A stretch of DNA of 64,000 nucleotides from Panagrolaimus kolymaensis (taxonomy: Eukaryota; Nematoda; Chromadorea; Rhabditida; Panagrolaimidae). The DNA lies in assembly GCA_028622995.1 (NCBI GenBank), contig JAJQJQ010000005.1, positions 4,402,001 to 4,466,000 of the forward strand, given 5' to 3'. Below, piece after piece: positions 21,465-32,141 of the stretch. The notes under the pieces are model-generated. The model did no database searches. It was not told where the DNA came from and worked only from the letters and a program-made list of their open reading frames with translations. How positions within the stretch are numbered: position 1 is the first letter of the stretch; every line of letters starts with the position of its first letter. The position numbers and the translations under genes are program-made.

Positions 21465-24250
21465 ATGTTTGGTTGTGTGATATTCATCTTGTTGCTGTCT
21501 TCTGTAACATCTTCATCAAGCAATTATTTGGATAAGATTATCTTTGATTCAGTTAATGGTACAAAAGTGGTAAATCTCTATGCTTTTGAAAATGTGAAGT
21601 TTACTTTGGAATCATCTGATACAGGCTCGTTTGAATTCAATATACTTGATTATCAATGTAATAGTGATAACTTTGAGTAAGTGCTTTAAATAACATTTGC
21701 CATACGGGTTTGAAGTTTTAGAATTTGTTGAGTATCTTTTTGTCTAACATAACCTTTATTTTTAGAATGTCATTATCATCAAGTGGTGAACCTGTTTTCT
21801 TTCAAATAAACAATGCAGATACATTCAAGTTTTATCAGAAAGATGTATTAATTCCTATAATTAATGGCTTTTACACCACTTTCTTCCAAGTATGGCGTGT
21901 TTATAAACAAGGAAAGTTGGATTTCAAGAAGTCTCCAATAAATTATTATTTGCTTGATGTTAAAGTTATCTCTGGATGGAAGAAAGGTGAAGGTTGTCCA
22001 TTTCTTATCGAATTTGTAAGTTATAATTTACCTTATCAAAACTAATAGTTTATCTTTTTATAGCCTTCAACATCTCTCATGGTTCAAGATAACACCTTGA
22101 AGCTTGATCCATCGTCGCTTTCAATTCCATCTGATTACATCGCTGTTGATAATCTTACAACCATTTCAAAAGGAATCAGCAACGATAGCAAAGGAATTTC
22201 GTTCAGTCTTGGTATCGTTGAAAAGAGCAAAACATTTGAATTATTGCACTTTCCTGGATCGAATTCGCCTATTTATACGCTTGAAGGATCTTCAAATTGT
22301 GCAATTTTCAAAGCGAAGCTCATCTTTAATGAAGATCCAAATTGCTACATCCTAATTCAAAGGAACTATAAAACGTTTAACATTGAAATGTGTAAGTATT
22401 TTTAAAACTGCCGAAGACTATGTGCTGAAACCTTTAAAACTGCAATAAATACATTTTTAGCTTCGGAAACTAAAGATGATATCAAGATTGAATCGGCTTC
22501 AAGCATTATGTTCTTCTTTGATGATTCCTATGTTTATTTCAAATTCAATGATCCATTTGTTCGTGTGCTTTCTTTGGAGTTGGCTGGTGTTGGTGGTGAT
22601 TCAAAAAATTTGACTCAATTTCGTATTGAAACTGGTGAAGTTGGTGGCCCAGAAGAATGTCAAAATGAAATGAAACTGTTTATTGTGAGTTTGTTTACTA
22701 GTCTTTTCAATGCCTTTTTTACATATGCAAAATCAAAGACTTCATATTCTTTTTTTAGGGAAGTGAAGTAAAACTCTTGCGTTCAACTCTTACGACGACA
22801 ACTCTTCCAATTACAACAACAACAAAAAATCATTTCGCCACTTCTACGAATGCTGTTCAAGATGCTTCTTCATCACCTGCTACTCTTATTATTATTGTTG
22901 TGTAAGCTCTTTTATTTAAAGATTCCATTTATTTAAACTTCTTTTTTTAGAGTTGTCTGTTTGGTTGTGATTGCTGTCATCGCTGGTGTTACATATTATT
23001 GTATCAAGAAGCGTCAAAAGAAAAAGCATCGTAAAAATCCACCAACAGTTCTTCTTGATCCTTCAATAAGTCAGCATGAAATGTTCCTAAGCAAGATTGA
23101 AATTCCTAAGAATGAACCACCTCCGACAAAAGCTCCAATAAATGTCAAACCTCCTCCTGTTAATCCTTCGCAAAAGAAATCAAATGATGACAAAGTCAAA
23201 GCAAAGCCGGAAAAGTCTCTTGAAAAAAAGAAAACCGTTGAAGAACCGAAAACAGCAAAATCCGTTCGATTTGATCCTAACTTTATCAAGAATACTGTTC
23301 CAGCATCATGGTTAGCTGCAGCACAATTTTATGAAGAAGAACCTGCAAGTGAAAGATCCTTGGATTGGGCGAATATTCCACAAAAAGGTCTCTTGGTTGA
23401 TAACTTTTGGGATTTGTTTCCATTTATCAAAGTTGATGCTTTTGGTGAAGTTGAACCTGGTGGAAATAACTACATATTCTTCTTAGTTCGTGATTTGACG
23501 AAAAAAGAAGTAAGTTTTATCTTTTAAATTCTCTTTATTTTACACGTTTCCCCTTTTCAGAACAAGGTCTTCCGTAAACTGGGCGCTCGATTATCTGAAC
23601 CTGTGGATGAAGAAGCATTTGAAACAATTGAAAATGAAGGTGAAAAATCTGCTCGAAGTGGAAAACCTGATGCAACGGTCGTTCGAGTATTTATTTTATC
23701 TCATGATCCGCCAGCTATTGAATGCATCGTTTATGGAAAGCTTCCATCATTCTTCTTCTCAATTCTAAATTGCCGACATTGCATTGAGGATAAATCGAAA
23801 TTCTTCAATAATAAATCAAATCTATCTCAAGCTCTTCGTGAACTTCCACTTGGTCATCATATTCTTACTCAATTTGGTAATGGAACAAATTTCAAAAATT
23901 CGTAAGTCATATTATTTATCACTTTAGATATTAATACATCCTTCAATACTATTAAAATACAGTGCATTTTTAGAACTCAACTGCAAACGATCTATGCATT
24001 CAAAGGGGGTCGTCAAATTATTCCGTTAACATTGAAATATGGAACTTATATGCATGCAAACATGCTTCAACTTCGTGTACGAAAAATTTCAAAGAATACA
24101 ACGACAACTGGTGATGATCGTGACCGAAAAGCGCGTCCTCCTCCTCCTCCAACTCAACCAAAGAAGAAGAAAGCTGAGAAAACAAATAAAACTCAAGATG
24201 TCACAGCTACAACTCAACCATCAATTACATCGGAAACTCAACAATATTAA
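21465..24250 (+). CDS. Unrecognised type I membrane protein with a conserved-looking cytoplasmic domain
   Basis: Eight exons fit by phase: 21465-21676, 21766-22015, 22064-22391, 22461-22684, 22759-22901, 22951-23509, 23561-23901 and 23974-24250. Together they encode 777 residues. The protein begins with a signal peptide (MFGCVIFILLLSSVTSSSSN), followed by an ectodomain of roughly 350 residues with few cysteines. A Thr-rich stalk (TLTTTTLPITTTT) leads into one transmembrane helix (LIIIVVVVCLVVIAVIAGV) and a basic stop-transfer KKRQKKKHRK. A Pro/Lys linker precedes a folded-looking cytoplasmic region of about 220 residues (from WANIPQKGLLVDNF to LQLRVRKIS). The tail has a polyproline motif (RPPPPPTQPKKKK). 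ATG 21465 is chosen because the frame upstream has only TTG. An AATAAA follows at about 24303. The architecture suggests a cell-surface receptor or adhesion protein. I do not recognise the family. Confidence 0.85.
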
Positions 24251-24687
24251 ATTTAGAGCTTTATTTTGTATTTATGATTTTATTTTAACTTAATTATTGT
24301 ATAATAAATTTTTTATAAACAAATTGTCTTTTAACAACTTTTTTTTGAAAATGAAATATTAAAATTGTGATTAATATTTGAACTTTGATTATTTTTTGTT
24401 AATCATCATCAGGGAAAGCATGGAAAGCATGTCTTTTTTAAAAATATTACTTTCTTTTTTTGAAAATGTTTTAAAATTTTGTCGCTTTTTTTAGTACAAC
24501 AATGAGCATTCTTGGTATAATTTTTTTTGTTGCTCAAGTATGGAATATTATTGCTTCTTGTTGTTTTCTCCGAAACCACTTCAAGGCGCATACACAATAA
24601 ACTTAAAAACTTTCTTTATTTTGATTTTTTTATTTCATGTAAAATCTCGATTATTACCTCAAACCTCAAATATTTTGATCAAAAAAG
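24251..24687. other. Intergenic spacer before the glycine-rich peptide gene
   Basis: AT-rich. It contains the 3' UTR and AATAAA (about 24303) of the upstream gene. No additional gene is supported. Confidence 0.5.
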
Positions 24688-24695
24688 TATAAAAG
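24688..24695 (+). promoter_or_regulatory. TATA box of the glycine-rich peptide gene
   Basis: TATAAAAG lies 52 bases upstream of the ATG. This spacing would place transcription start at about 24715-24725 with a short leader. Such clear TATA boxes are typical of highly induced effector and cuticle genes. Confidence 0.65.
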
Positions 24696-24747
24696 TATTT
24701 TGGTTCTGTTTTCGAATTCATTTACCTCCAAACTTTCACTTCCAAAA

Positions 24748-25172
24748 ATGAAGCAATTTCAATTTTCATTGTCGTTGATCGCTGTTTTAATTGTTACCGA
24801 ACCTTCTGTAGCTTGTTTTGGTTGTGGCGGATTCGATTATGGAGGTTGCTGTGGTGGTTATGGTGGTGGATTAGGCTATGGTGGCGGATTTGGAGGTGGC
24901 TATGGAGGTTATGGAATGGGTGGTTATGGAGGATACGGCGGCGGCATGGGATATGGTGGTGGAATTGGATATGGAATGGGTGGATATGGCATGGGCGGGA
25001 TTTGTTGTGGAGGCGGTAAGACTTTTAATTTGAAAAATTTGCGTTGGAATTGGATATTATCGTTTCAGGTTACGGTGGTGGATTCATAGGTAAAAGAGAC
25101 ACGGACTCTAAAACTAAGCTTATTCCAAGATATGAAAGCGTTGTTATTGAAGTTGATCATAAAAGCAGTTAA
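24748..25172 (+). CDS. Small secreted Gly/Tyr-rich peptide precursor
   Basis: Two exons (24748-25015 and 25069-25172) encode about 123 residues. A signal peptide (MKQFQFSLSLIAVLIVTEPS) is followed by a region of repeated GGYG, GGYGMGG and GYGG units with several Cys, then GYGGGFIGKRDTDSK and a 30-residue charged tail. The composition resembles nematode YGGYG-type neuropeptide-like or caenacin antimicrobial precursors and glycine-rich cuticle proteins. The GKR just after the Gly-rich part is a possible prohormone cleavage and amidation site. A strong TATA box lies upstream. The exact class (antimicrobial peptide, neuropeptide-like or structural) cannot be decided from sequence alone. Confidence 0.85.
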
Positions 25173-26234
25173 TTTTCCTTTCCCTCTGTTTTTTTGGTTA
25201 TGTTTACGAAGGACACATTTTTGTTTTTATATATAAACTATAAATAAAAAAATCCACACCGATAATTACAAACATGCGCGCGCAAGAAAAAAAAAAACAG
25301 TTTTAAGCAGTGATCAAATATAGTATGTGTCATTCAAAGATCCTTCTGGAAATGAAAAGAATGTTGTCAAATAACAAAAAAATAAAGTAAAGACAAAATT
25401 AAAAGTTTACAATAAAATTTTTTTTATGAATTAAATATTTTTCGGATCATTTTTGTGTTAATTTGTTTATGTAAAATTACCGCTTCTAATTATTTTGAAA
25501 TCGTAATTGAGACAATCATTCATTACAGTCCAGATAATTTCGATCATAACAAATGTGTGCATATAGTTTCTGTTTACAATTCACTGTAGTTTGTAACATT
25601 AAGTAATGTTCTTGTTTTTCTAAACTCATTTCCAAAAAAATGTGATCACCCCAATTAAAAAAAATTCGGAGAAAATATATGACTTTCCATTTTACTTGAA
25701 TTTTCTGCCTGTCTTCTCAAAGTAAACACAAACCCATCATCTTCAGTAAATAGAAAAGAAAAAACAAGGTTGGACTTATATGGCAACAGCGAAAAAGGTA
25801 ACAAGTTTAAAGAAGAGACACGAATTAGATGGATGTTTGTCTGATTTCTTCCAATCAAGGGAGTCAAAAGAAGAAGATGAAAGTGTCAAAACGTGTGTTG
25901 CTTGTTGTTGTTTTTTCTTCGAATGAACACGCGCAACCACTTTTGATTTTTGTCCCATATCGCCTTCAGCCTAGTAGAACATTTTTTTGACGCAAACATT
26001 TTGCCCGGCGGGGTTGAAACATTCATTACTTGTTTCAAAGGTTACGAAATGAATTTATTTTTTTAAGCTTACGCAAAAAATAGGGGTTTTATTGGAACAG
26101 CCTCGGAACCATTTTGTGCAATTTCAAGCGGATCATAGATAGGACGCGTTTTTTTTATGATAGATAAAGTTTTTAAGCTATTATAAAAGTTTGTTTAATT
26201 TTAGGCACTTTAGTTTCTCACAAATATAACAGAG
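25173..26234. other. Intergenic region upstream of the PTR gene
   Basis: Contains the AATAAA of the peptide gene (about 25243). Otherwise AT-rich with no supported gene. The minus-strand ORFs at 25655-25958 are Ser/Lys/Phe-rich and lack any recognisable feature. Confidence 0.5.
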
Positions 26235-29200
26235 ATGTTGGATTCAGTGAGTGATGATTCGAAATCACAATTTTCAACTACAAGCGAAGGTGAAACAATA
26301 TTTATTCGTGGAGTTCATAGATTTTTCCGATGTCTTGGTCGATTTGTAGCAAGGCATGCTATTGCTGTTATCGTTATTTGCACTCTTATTACTGTAGTGG
26401 GTGTTGTTAAAATTAAACATACACCGTAAGTTTTTTTATTTTTACTGCAGCAGTCATAATGGATAAACTTTAGTAAAAAGAGTGATCTCTCTGGTTATGC
26501 TCCATATGGGGCAAGATCGAGGCATGAATTAGCTGCATATGAACAATTTTTTGATTATCAAGGTCAAGGAATTAAGGTTTTAGTTATGCTTATGGCAAAA
26601 GATAATGGGACAATGACGAGAGATTCACATTTAAATGAAACTGTTTCTGTAAGTTTATTTGTTAAATCAAAAGGCGTTGTTGTGGAAGTTAAAGAAACAA
26701 ACAACATTCATTTTCCAATGTTTCTTTTAACCTTTTTTTCATTCGCGCAGAAAAATATTTTAATGAATCAGAGACAAAAAATGTTGTTTGAACTTGATGC
26801 GATCTTCAAATTGATGAAAAGATGATCAAAAATGTCTCAAAATCATGCGCACTTTTTAGAATTCTCTAGAAAAAAATAAATTATTGTAGAAAAATGCGTA
26901 AAATTTTTTTATTAGTTTCACATTTAAAAATTTTGCGGAATTTTTTCCGACAAATTAATTATAAAAGTTTTTGTTTCTCTTTTTTCAGTGGTGACAAAAT
27001 TCACTAAACTCTCACCTTTTTTGTTACGCTTTAAACTTTCATTAATTGAATTAGGTTTAATGTAAATAAAAAGTATCTATTTTGGTATTAGAAAAATCGA
27101 AAACTTTCTAAACTACAAAAAAAAAATTTTTTCAGGTGATAGATTTAATATCAAAAAATTTTACAATTTATAATTCGAGAGAGAAAAAGAATGAAGGATT
27201 TGATGATTATTGTTATGGATTTTGTTTATACAACGAACCAATCAGGCAATTTTATGTAAGTAAAACTATTCAGAAAAACAACATCAACAAAGTGAAGATT
27301 TTTAGAATGGAATGCAAATACAAAAATTAAATCCAACAAGTCGAGTGAATTTAAGTTATCCATTAACGAGCATGTTTGGGCGAACTTTTAGTTTGCAACC
27401 AAATTTCTTTGGAGTTGAAACTTATTCAGAAAATGAGATAACAGAAATGCAAGCTCGAAATGAAACAATTTTAACCAATATGAAAGATGTAAAAATGATT
27501 TTACTTCAATTTCGTGGAGAAAGGGACGAATCTTGGAGCGATGAACAAATTAAAGAATATGAAAATTCTATTTCCGAATTCTTTATAAAGTTTGTTTAAA
27601 CTTTAATGCTTTATTTTCGTGATAAAGGTCTTCGTTTTTAGCAAATATAAAAGCGAGAATCTTCGAGTTTTGGTTATCTCAAATTCTTTTGCCCAAAAAG
27701 AAATTCAACGAGGTGGATTGAGACTTCAACCTTTCCTTTTGGTTGGTTTTGCAATTATGACTATTTTTACTGTGATTACTACGCTTATAAGTGCAGCATT
27801 TGCTCATCAATGTACTTGGTATAAAGTAAGTTTTCTCACTATCTTTAATTTTAACTTGAAATTCTTATTTCCAGGTGATTAACGCTGTTACAGCTTGTAT
27901 CGTTCCATTCTTTTCTTGCGGGGCGGCATTTGGAATGCTATTTTTTGCTGGATTTCGATTTGGTCCAATCATTTTAGTTACACCTTTTTTGATTCTTGCC
28001 ATTGGAGTTGATGATAGCTTTTTAATGATGCATGCATGGCAAAGAGTTGTATCCAAACTTCGTAAACATCCACATCCAGATGATTCAATTGAATATCGAA
28101 TTGCAGAAGTTTTAGCCGAATCGGGACCATCTATCACAATTTCAGCTTTAACTAATATTATGGCATTCATAGTAGGAGCATTAACTTCTCCTCCAGAAGT
28201 TGAATTATTTTGTATCACTAATGCTTGCGCCCTTTTTGTTGATACATGTTTTAGTGGTAATTATTATATTAGCTTTTGAATGCTCCAAATTAAAAGTATT
28301 TGGATTTTAGTAACTCTTTATGCCGCAATTATGGCACTTTGTGGTCAACAAGAAATGAAAACAGAACATCAAACAAGCGCTTCATCAATAAATTTGAGAG
28401 AACATCTTCGATCTGCAAAAAATGCATGTTATGCCTTTTTAGATACTTATATTAATTTGTTAACTAAAGTATCAGTTTCCATCTTCATCATGGTTCTCCT
28501 TGCTGGATATCTTGCATTAACTGCTTACGTGAGTACTTTGCATTTTTTCTGTCATTTAGCAAATTTTATGCCATTACACATCGAGCTTTTAATGAAAACA
28601 TATATTTTGTATTTGCAGGGAACCCTAAATCTCGGTATTGATTTAAGCACTCGCAAATTTTTCCTCCATGATAGTATTCTACTTGAAGCTGATGCTTATC
28701 GCTCCAAATATGTTATCCCATATTTTACTTCCGCGGCAATTATTGTAAATAATCCTGGAAATCTTTCTGATCCTCAACGAATCAAGCAACTCAATGGCTT
28801 TGTTGAAAGATTTGAAACAATGAATAATTCCATTGGAGCTGATGCAACTAAATATTTTCTTCGTGATTATGAAGAATACAAAGATCCTTTTGGAGATTTG
28901 CCAACTGGAATCAAACCTTTTAATGCCAATGATTTGACAGATTTTCTCGCATGGCCGGAGTATAGTTTTTGGAAAGGATTTTTGAAGATTAAAAACGATT
29001 CAAATGGAGATAAAATTTTGGATAAATTCTTTTTTAATGTTGGATTCCAAGGAAAGGAACTTGTTAGTTGGGAAGAGAGAGGTAGACTTTTGCACGCATG
29101 GAGAAACGAAGTTGATAAATATCAGTGAGCTTTGCTACAAGGATAAATGTTTACCTAAAATAGTGAAATTTTAGAGATACTTTTAATGCCACAGTATTCT

Positions 29201-29898
29201 CCGATGACGCCCTATTCCTTGATCTCATTGAAGTTATCCCTTCCGTCTCATGGCAAAGTGCTGCAGCGACTCTCGTTTGCATGGCCATCGCTTGCTTTTT
29301 ATTCATGTTTGATCCATTTACCATAATTGTTGCAACATTAAATATTTGCTCCATTTGCCTTGGAATTTTTGGTTTTCTCCATTTTTGGTCAATTTCTCAA
29401 GATCCAATTATGATGGCAGCTGTTATTATGTCCATTGGTTTCAGTGTTGATATTCCCGCTCATATTGCTTTTCATTATTATCGAACCGGTATTACAGGAT
29501 CAAATGCTGATCCACCCGTTCAAGCACGACTCAAACATACTCTCGCTGCCGTTGGTTTTCCAGGTAAACTAAACAACTACCATAGCCTCACAGTATTCTT
29601 AGGATTTTTAGTTTTGCAAGCTGGAATTTCAACAATTTTATGTGTATTAAGTTTATTAATGGTTCCAATGTATATGAGCGAAGTATTCGTTAAAACAATG
29701 TTTCTTTGCATTTCTTTGGGATTACTTCATGGTTTATTTATTATGCCAGCTATTTTCAATCTTTATTATGTTATCAAACACAAATGCTTTAGAAGAACAA
29801 AGGATAAGCCCGAAATAAAAAATGTTACATTAAAAGGTGTAAGGTTTTTTGATGATTTTGAAAAACCAAAAAGACCCAATGCAGTTACACCAGCATGA
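26235..29898 (+). CDS. Patched-related (PTR) sterol-sensing-domain membrane protein
   Basis: Ten exons fit by phase: 26235-26425, 26474-26648, 27136-27255, 27306-27589, 27642-27825, 27875-28256, 28311-28528, 28619-29124, 29175-29563 and 29612-29898. They encode 911 residues, normal for nematode PTR proteins. The first transmembrane helix is IAVIVICTLITVVGVV. Next come a large ectodomain and a sterol-sensing domain with FLILAIGVDDSFLMMHAW (about residue 360), the RND-type GxxxDD motif. A second ectodomain and a second RND half follow (MSIGFSVDIPAHIAFHYY, then VGFPVLQAGISTILCV). PTR proteins act at plasma membrane and endosomes in cuticle formation, moulting and lipid traffic. Intron 2 (487 bp) is ten times longer than the others. 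The start lies at the 5' end of the frame and a TM1-preceding tail of about 45 residues is usual. Confidence 0.92.
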
Positions 29899-30068
29899 AA
29901 AATAAGTAAAAGATCTCGAGACTAGTTTTTTTTGTTAATATTTGGTTTTTAAACTCTTGTTTTTTAATAAGTGTATTTATTTAAAAGATTTTTCATCTCA
30001 TTTTATTCATCAACAAAAACAATATTTGTAATAAAATAAATAAATAGATATATGGTGAAAAATAATCT

Positions 30069-31080
30069 TCAACACATAACAGCCGATCGGGCGATAGTTT
30101 CAGCAATTGCTGCTTCTTGCAACAATTCAGCTGAATGTTCTTTGATTTCAGTGACAGCTCTTGCAAAAAGTTTGGTTGTATTTATTGCATTTTTTAACAT
30201 CACTTGTTTCACATGTTCAACAGTTACCTAAAAAATGTATTAGTGAATAAATTTGTTCTTAAAAATTTTAGTTGCAAACTACAATTAGACCACGTTTTAA
30301 ATAAACTTACAAATTCAATATCATTCACTTTCCAACAATCATAATCAGTAACAAGTGCAACCGCAGCATAAAGCATTCCAAGTTCTTTAGCCAAGTAAAC
30401 TTCAGGACATGCTGTCATATTAATAACATCTGCACCCAGTTGTCTAAACATAAAGCTTTCAGCTCTGGAAGAAAAACGAGGCCCTTCAATGCAAATAATA
30501 TTTCCATCAAATGCTGGAACTTCAATATCTTTTGCACATTTATGAAGAATTGTTCGAAGCCCTTCTGAATATGCAGGATAACAAGGAATATGGCAAACAC
30601 CAGTTGGATGTCCAGGAAGGCCATCATAAAATGTTTTGGGACGTTGACTTGTCCAATCAATAAAACTACTAGGAATTACAAAAGTTGCTGGTGGAATGTT
30701 TTCTCTTAAACTTCCAGATGCGTTGGATGCAAGAATCATGTTTACACCTGTAAATAATCATTATCGAAATATATAAAACGTTCAAACATTAAATTACCAA
30801 GCGATTTCATTGCCCATAAATTTGCTCTAAAATTAACATTTGTCGGATTTAAATTGTGTGTTCGACCATGTCGAGCTAAAGCAACAATTTCAACTCCATC
30901 AATTGAACCCAAAGTAAATGTATCGGATGGTTCGCCATATGGAGTTTTAACAGAAACCGATTCACGAGTTAACATAAATTCAGAATTTTCAAGCCCTGTA
31001 CCTCCAATGATACCAATTTTAATTTGTGGCACTGTTACTTCGGCTGTAGATTTTTCAAACCCTTCAAATATTGTTGCCAT
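30069..31080 (-). CDS. MTAP: S-methyl-5'-thioadenosine phosphorylase
   Basis: Cytosolic enzyme of methionine salvage: 5'-methylthioadenosine plus phosphate gives adenine plus 5-methylthioribose-1-phosphate. Three exons: 31080-30798, 30747-30311 and 30227-30069, 292 residues, the usual length. Motifs seen: KIGIIGGTGLEN near residue 22 (phosphate loop), ARHGRTHNLNPTNVNFRANL, IEGPRFSSRAES, and NMTACPEVYLAKELGMLYAA followed by TDYDCW (PNP/MTAP family 2 signature and purine pocket). It is the last gene of the four-gene minus-strand cluster. An acceptor-like TTTTAAG ends one base before the ATG, consistent with trans-splicing. The gene ends 170 bp from the convergent PTR gene. Confidence 0.95.
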
Positions 31081-31081
31081 T

Positions 31082-31083
31082 CT
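31082..31083 (-). promoter_or_regulatory. Trans-splice acceptor of MTAP
   Basis: TTTTAAG ends one base before the MTAP ATG, 190 bp after the TMCO1 stop. A downstream operon gene should have an SL2-type acceptor at such a position. Confidence 0.6.
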
Positions 31084-31272
31084 TAAAACATGGATTCAGT
31101 ATATTTAAAAAAACTTCCTACAAAAAACATTAATAATCGCGGCCGATTCACATTACACGAAAATTTAATAACTTAGAATTTTATTAAAAAGTTGACAAAC
31201 AACAAAATACAACAAAAAAAAAATGGCGAGATTAAATAATGACAATACGATTTACAATAAATGAATAATATC

Positions 31273-31979
31273 TTATCGCATAAAACCAAATTGATTATTA
31301 CCAGCATTTTGACCAAAGAAACCTGGATTTTGTTTGTTCAAAGCACGAGAAGGAGCAAACCCAAGCATTTTTTGAAGATTTTGTCGTAATGTCATTGTAC
31401 AAAGTATATAAAGAAAAATGAAAGAGCAATCAGTATAGTCGTCACCTAAAAATAAAAAAATGATTTTGTGAAAAAGGAAAAAGTGATAAAAAAACCAAAA
31501 GACCAAAGATAAGAGTTAAGGTTAAAGAGCACATACCAATGAGATTGCGATGGCTGAGACCTTGTACAAATGAGATAGGAGTAAATGGCAGTTTAGCAAC
31601 AACTCGACCTTCGAATACTGATGAGAAAGTTGAAAGTAAAGCTGTGAAGACAATACCAATGGCAAAAACACTTAAAAAAATGCTAGTTAGTATAAAGAAA
31701 CGATAACTAAACAAACCTCTTCATTTTGAACATGCTCAAGTCCCGATTTGTTGCCTTCAAACGTTCTTCTTCTTTTTCAATCTTCTTTTTTACAGTTTTT
31801 CCAGCTGCTACATTATCCGCAGTTTCCTTTTTCTTATCAAGCTTCTTTGTCTTGCGTTCAACAGTATCCTTGAGACGTTTGTATTCATCACTTCTATATA
31901 CTAAGAGATATGTAAGCCCTTCACCAAGTAAAGCTGTACAAAATGCAATAAAAATAATTAGAAGAGCATCAGAAAACAT
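31273..31979 (-). CDS. TMCO1: TMCO1-like ER calcium-load channel / insertase-related protein
   Basis: ER membrane protein of the GET1/EMC3/TMCO1 superfamily. It acts in the multipass translocon and is reported to release overloaded ER calcium. Three exons: 31979-31717, 31670-31537 and 31445-31273, 189 residues, against about 188 in animals. An N-terminal helix (ALLIIFIAFCTALLGEGLTY) is followed by a Lys/Glu coiled coil (KRLKDTVERKTKKLDKKKE to FKMKR) and two further hydrophobic segments (IGIVFTALLSTFSSVFEG and CSFIFLYILCTMTL). The tail is LGFAPSRALNKQNPGFFGQ. The ATG follows TTTTTTAG directly, so the mRNA is probably trans-spliced. Third gene of the cluster. Confidence 0.93.
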
Positions 31980-31981
31980 CT
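31980..31981 (-). promoter_or_regulatory. Trans-splice acceptor of TMCO1
   Basis: TTTTTTTTAG immediately precedes the ATG, 162 bp after the stop of the phenylalanyl-tRNA synthetase gene. Confidence 0.65.
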
Positions 31982-32141
31982 AAAAAAAACAACATAAAAG
32001 TATTGACAAAAAAAACAAAGTTATCGGAATATTTTATGGTTGACAAACCATGAAAAGTTAATAAGAATGGAATGGATAAATTAATTATTTATTTAAAACA
32101 AAAAAAAGCATAACAAAACAATATCACCGTAGGCGAAATAA

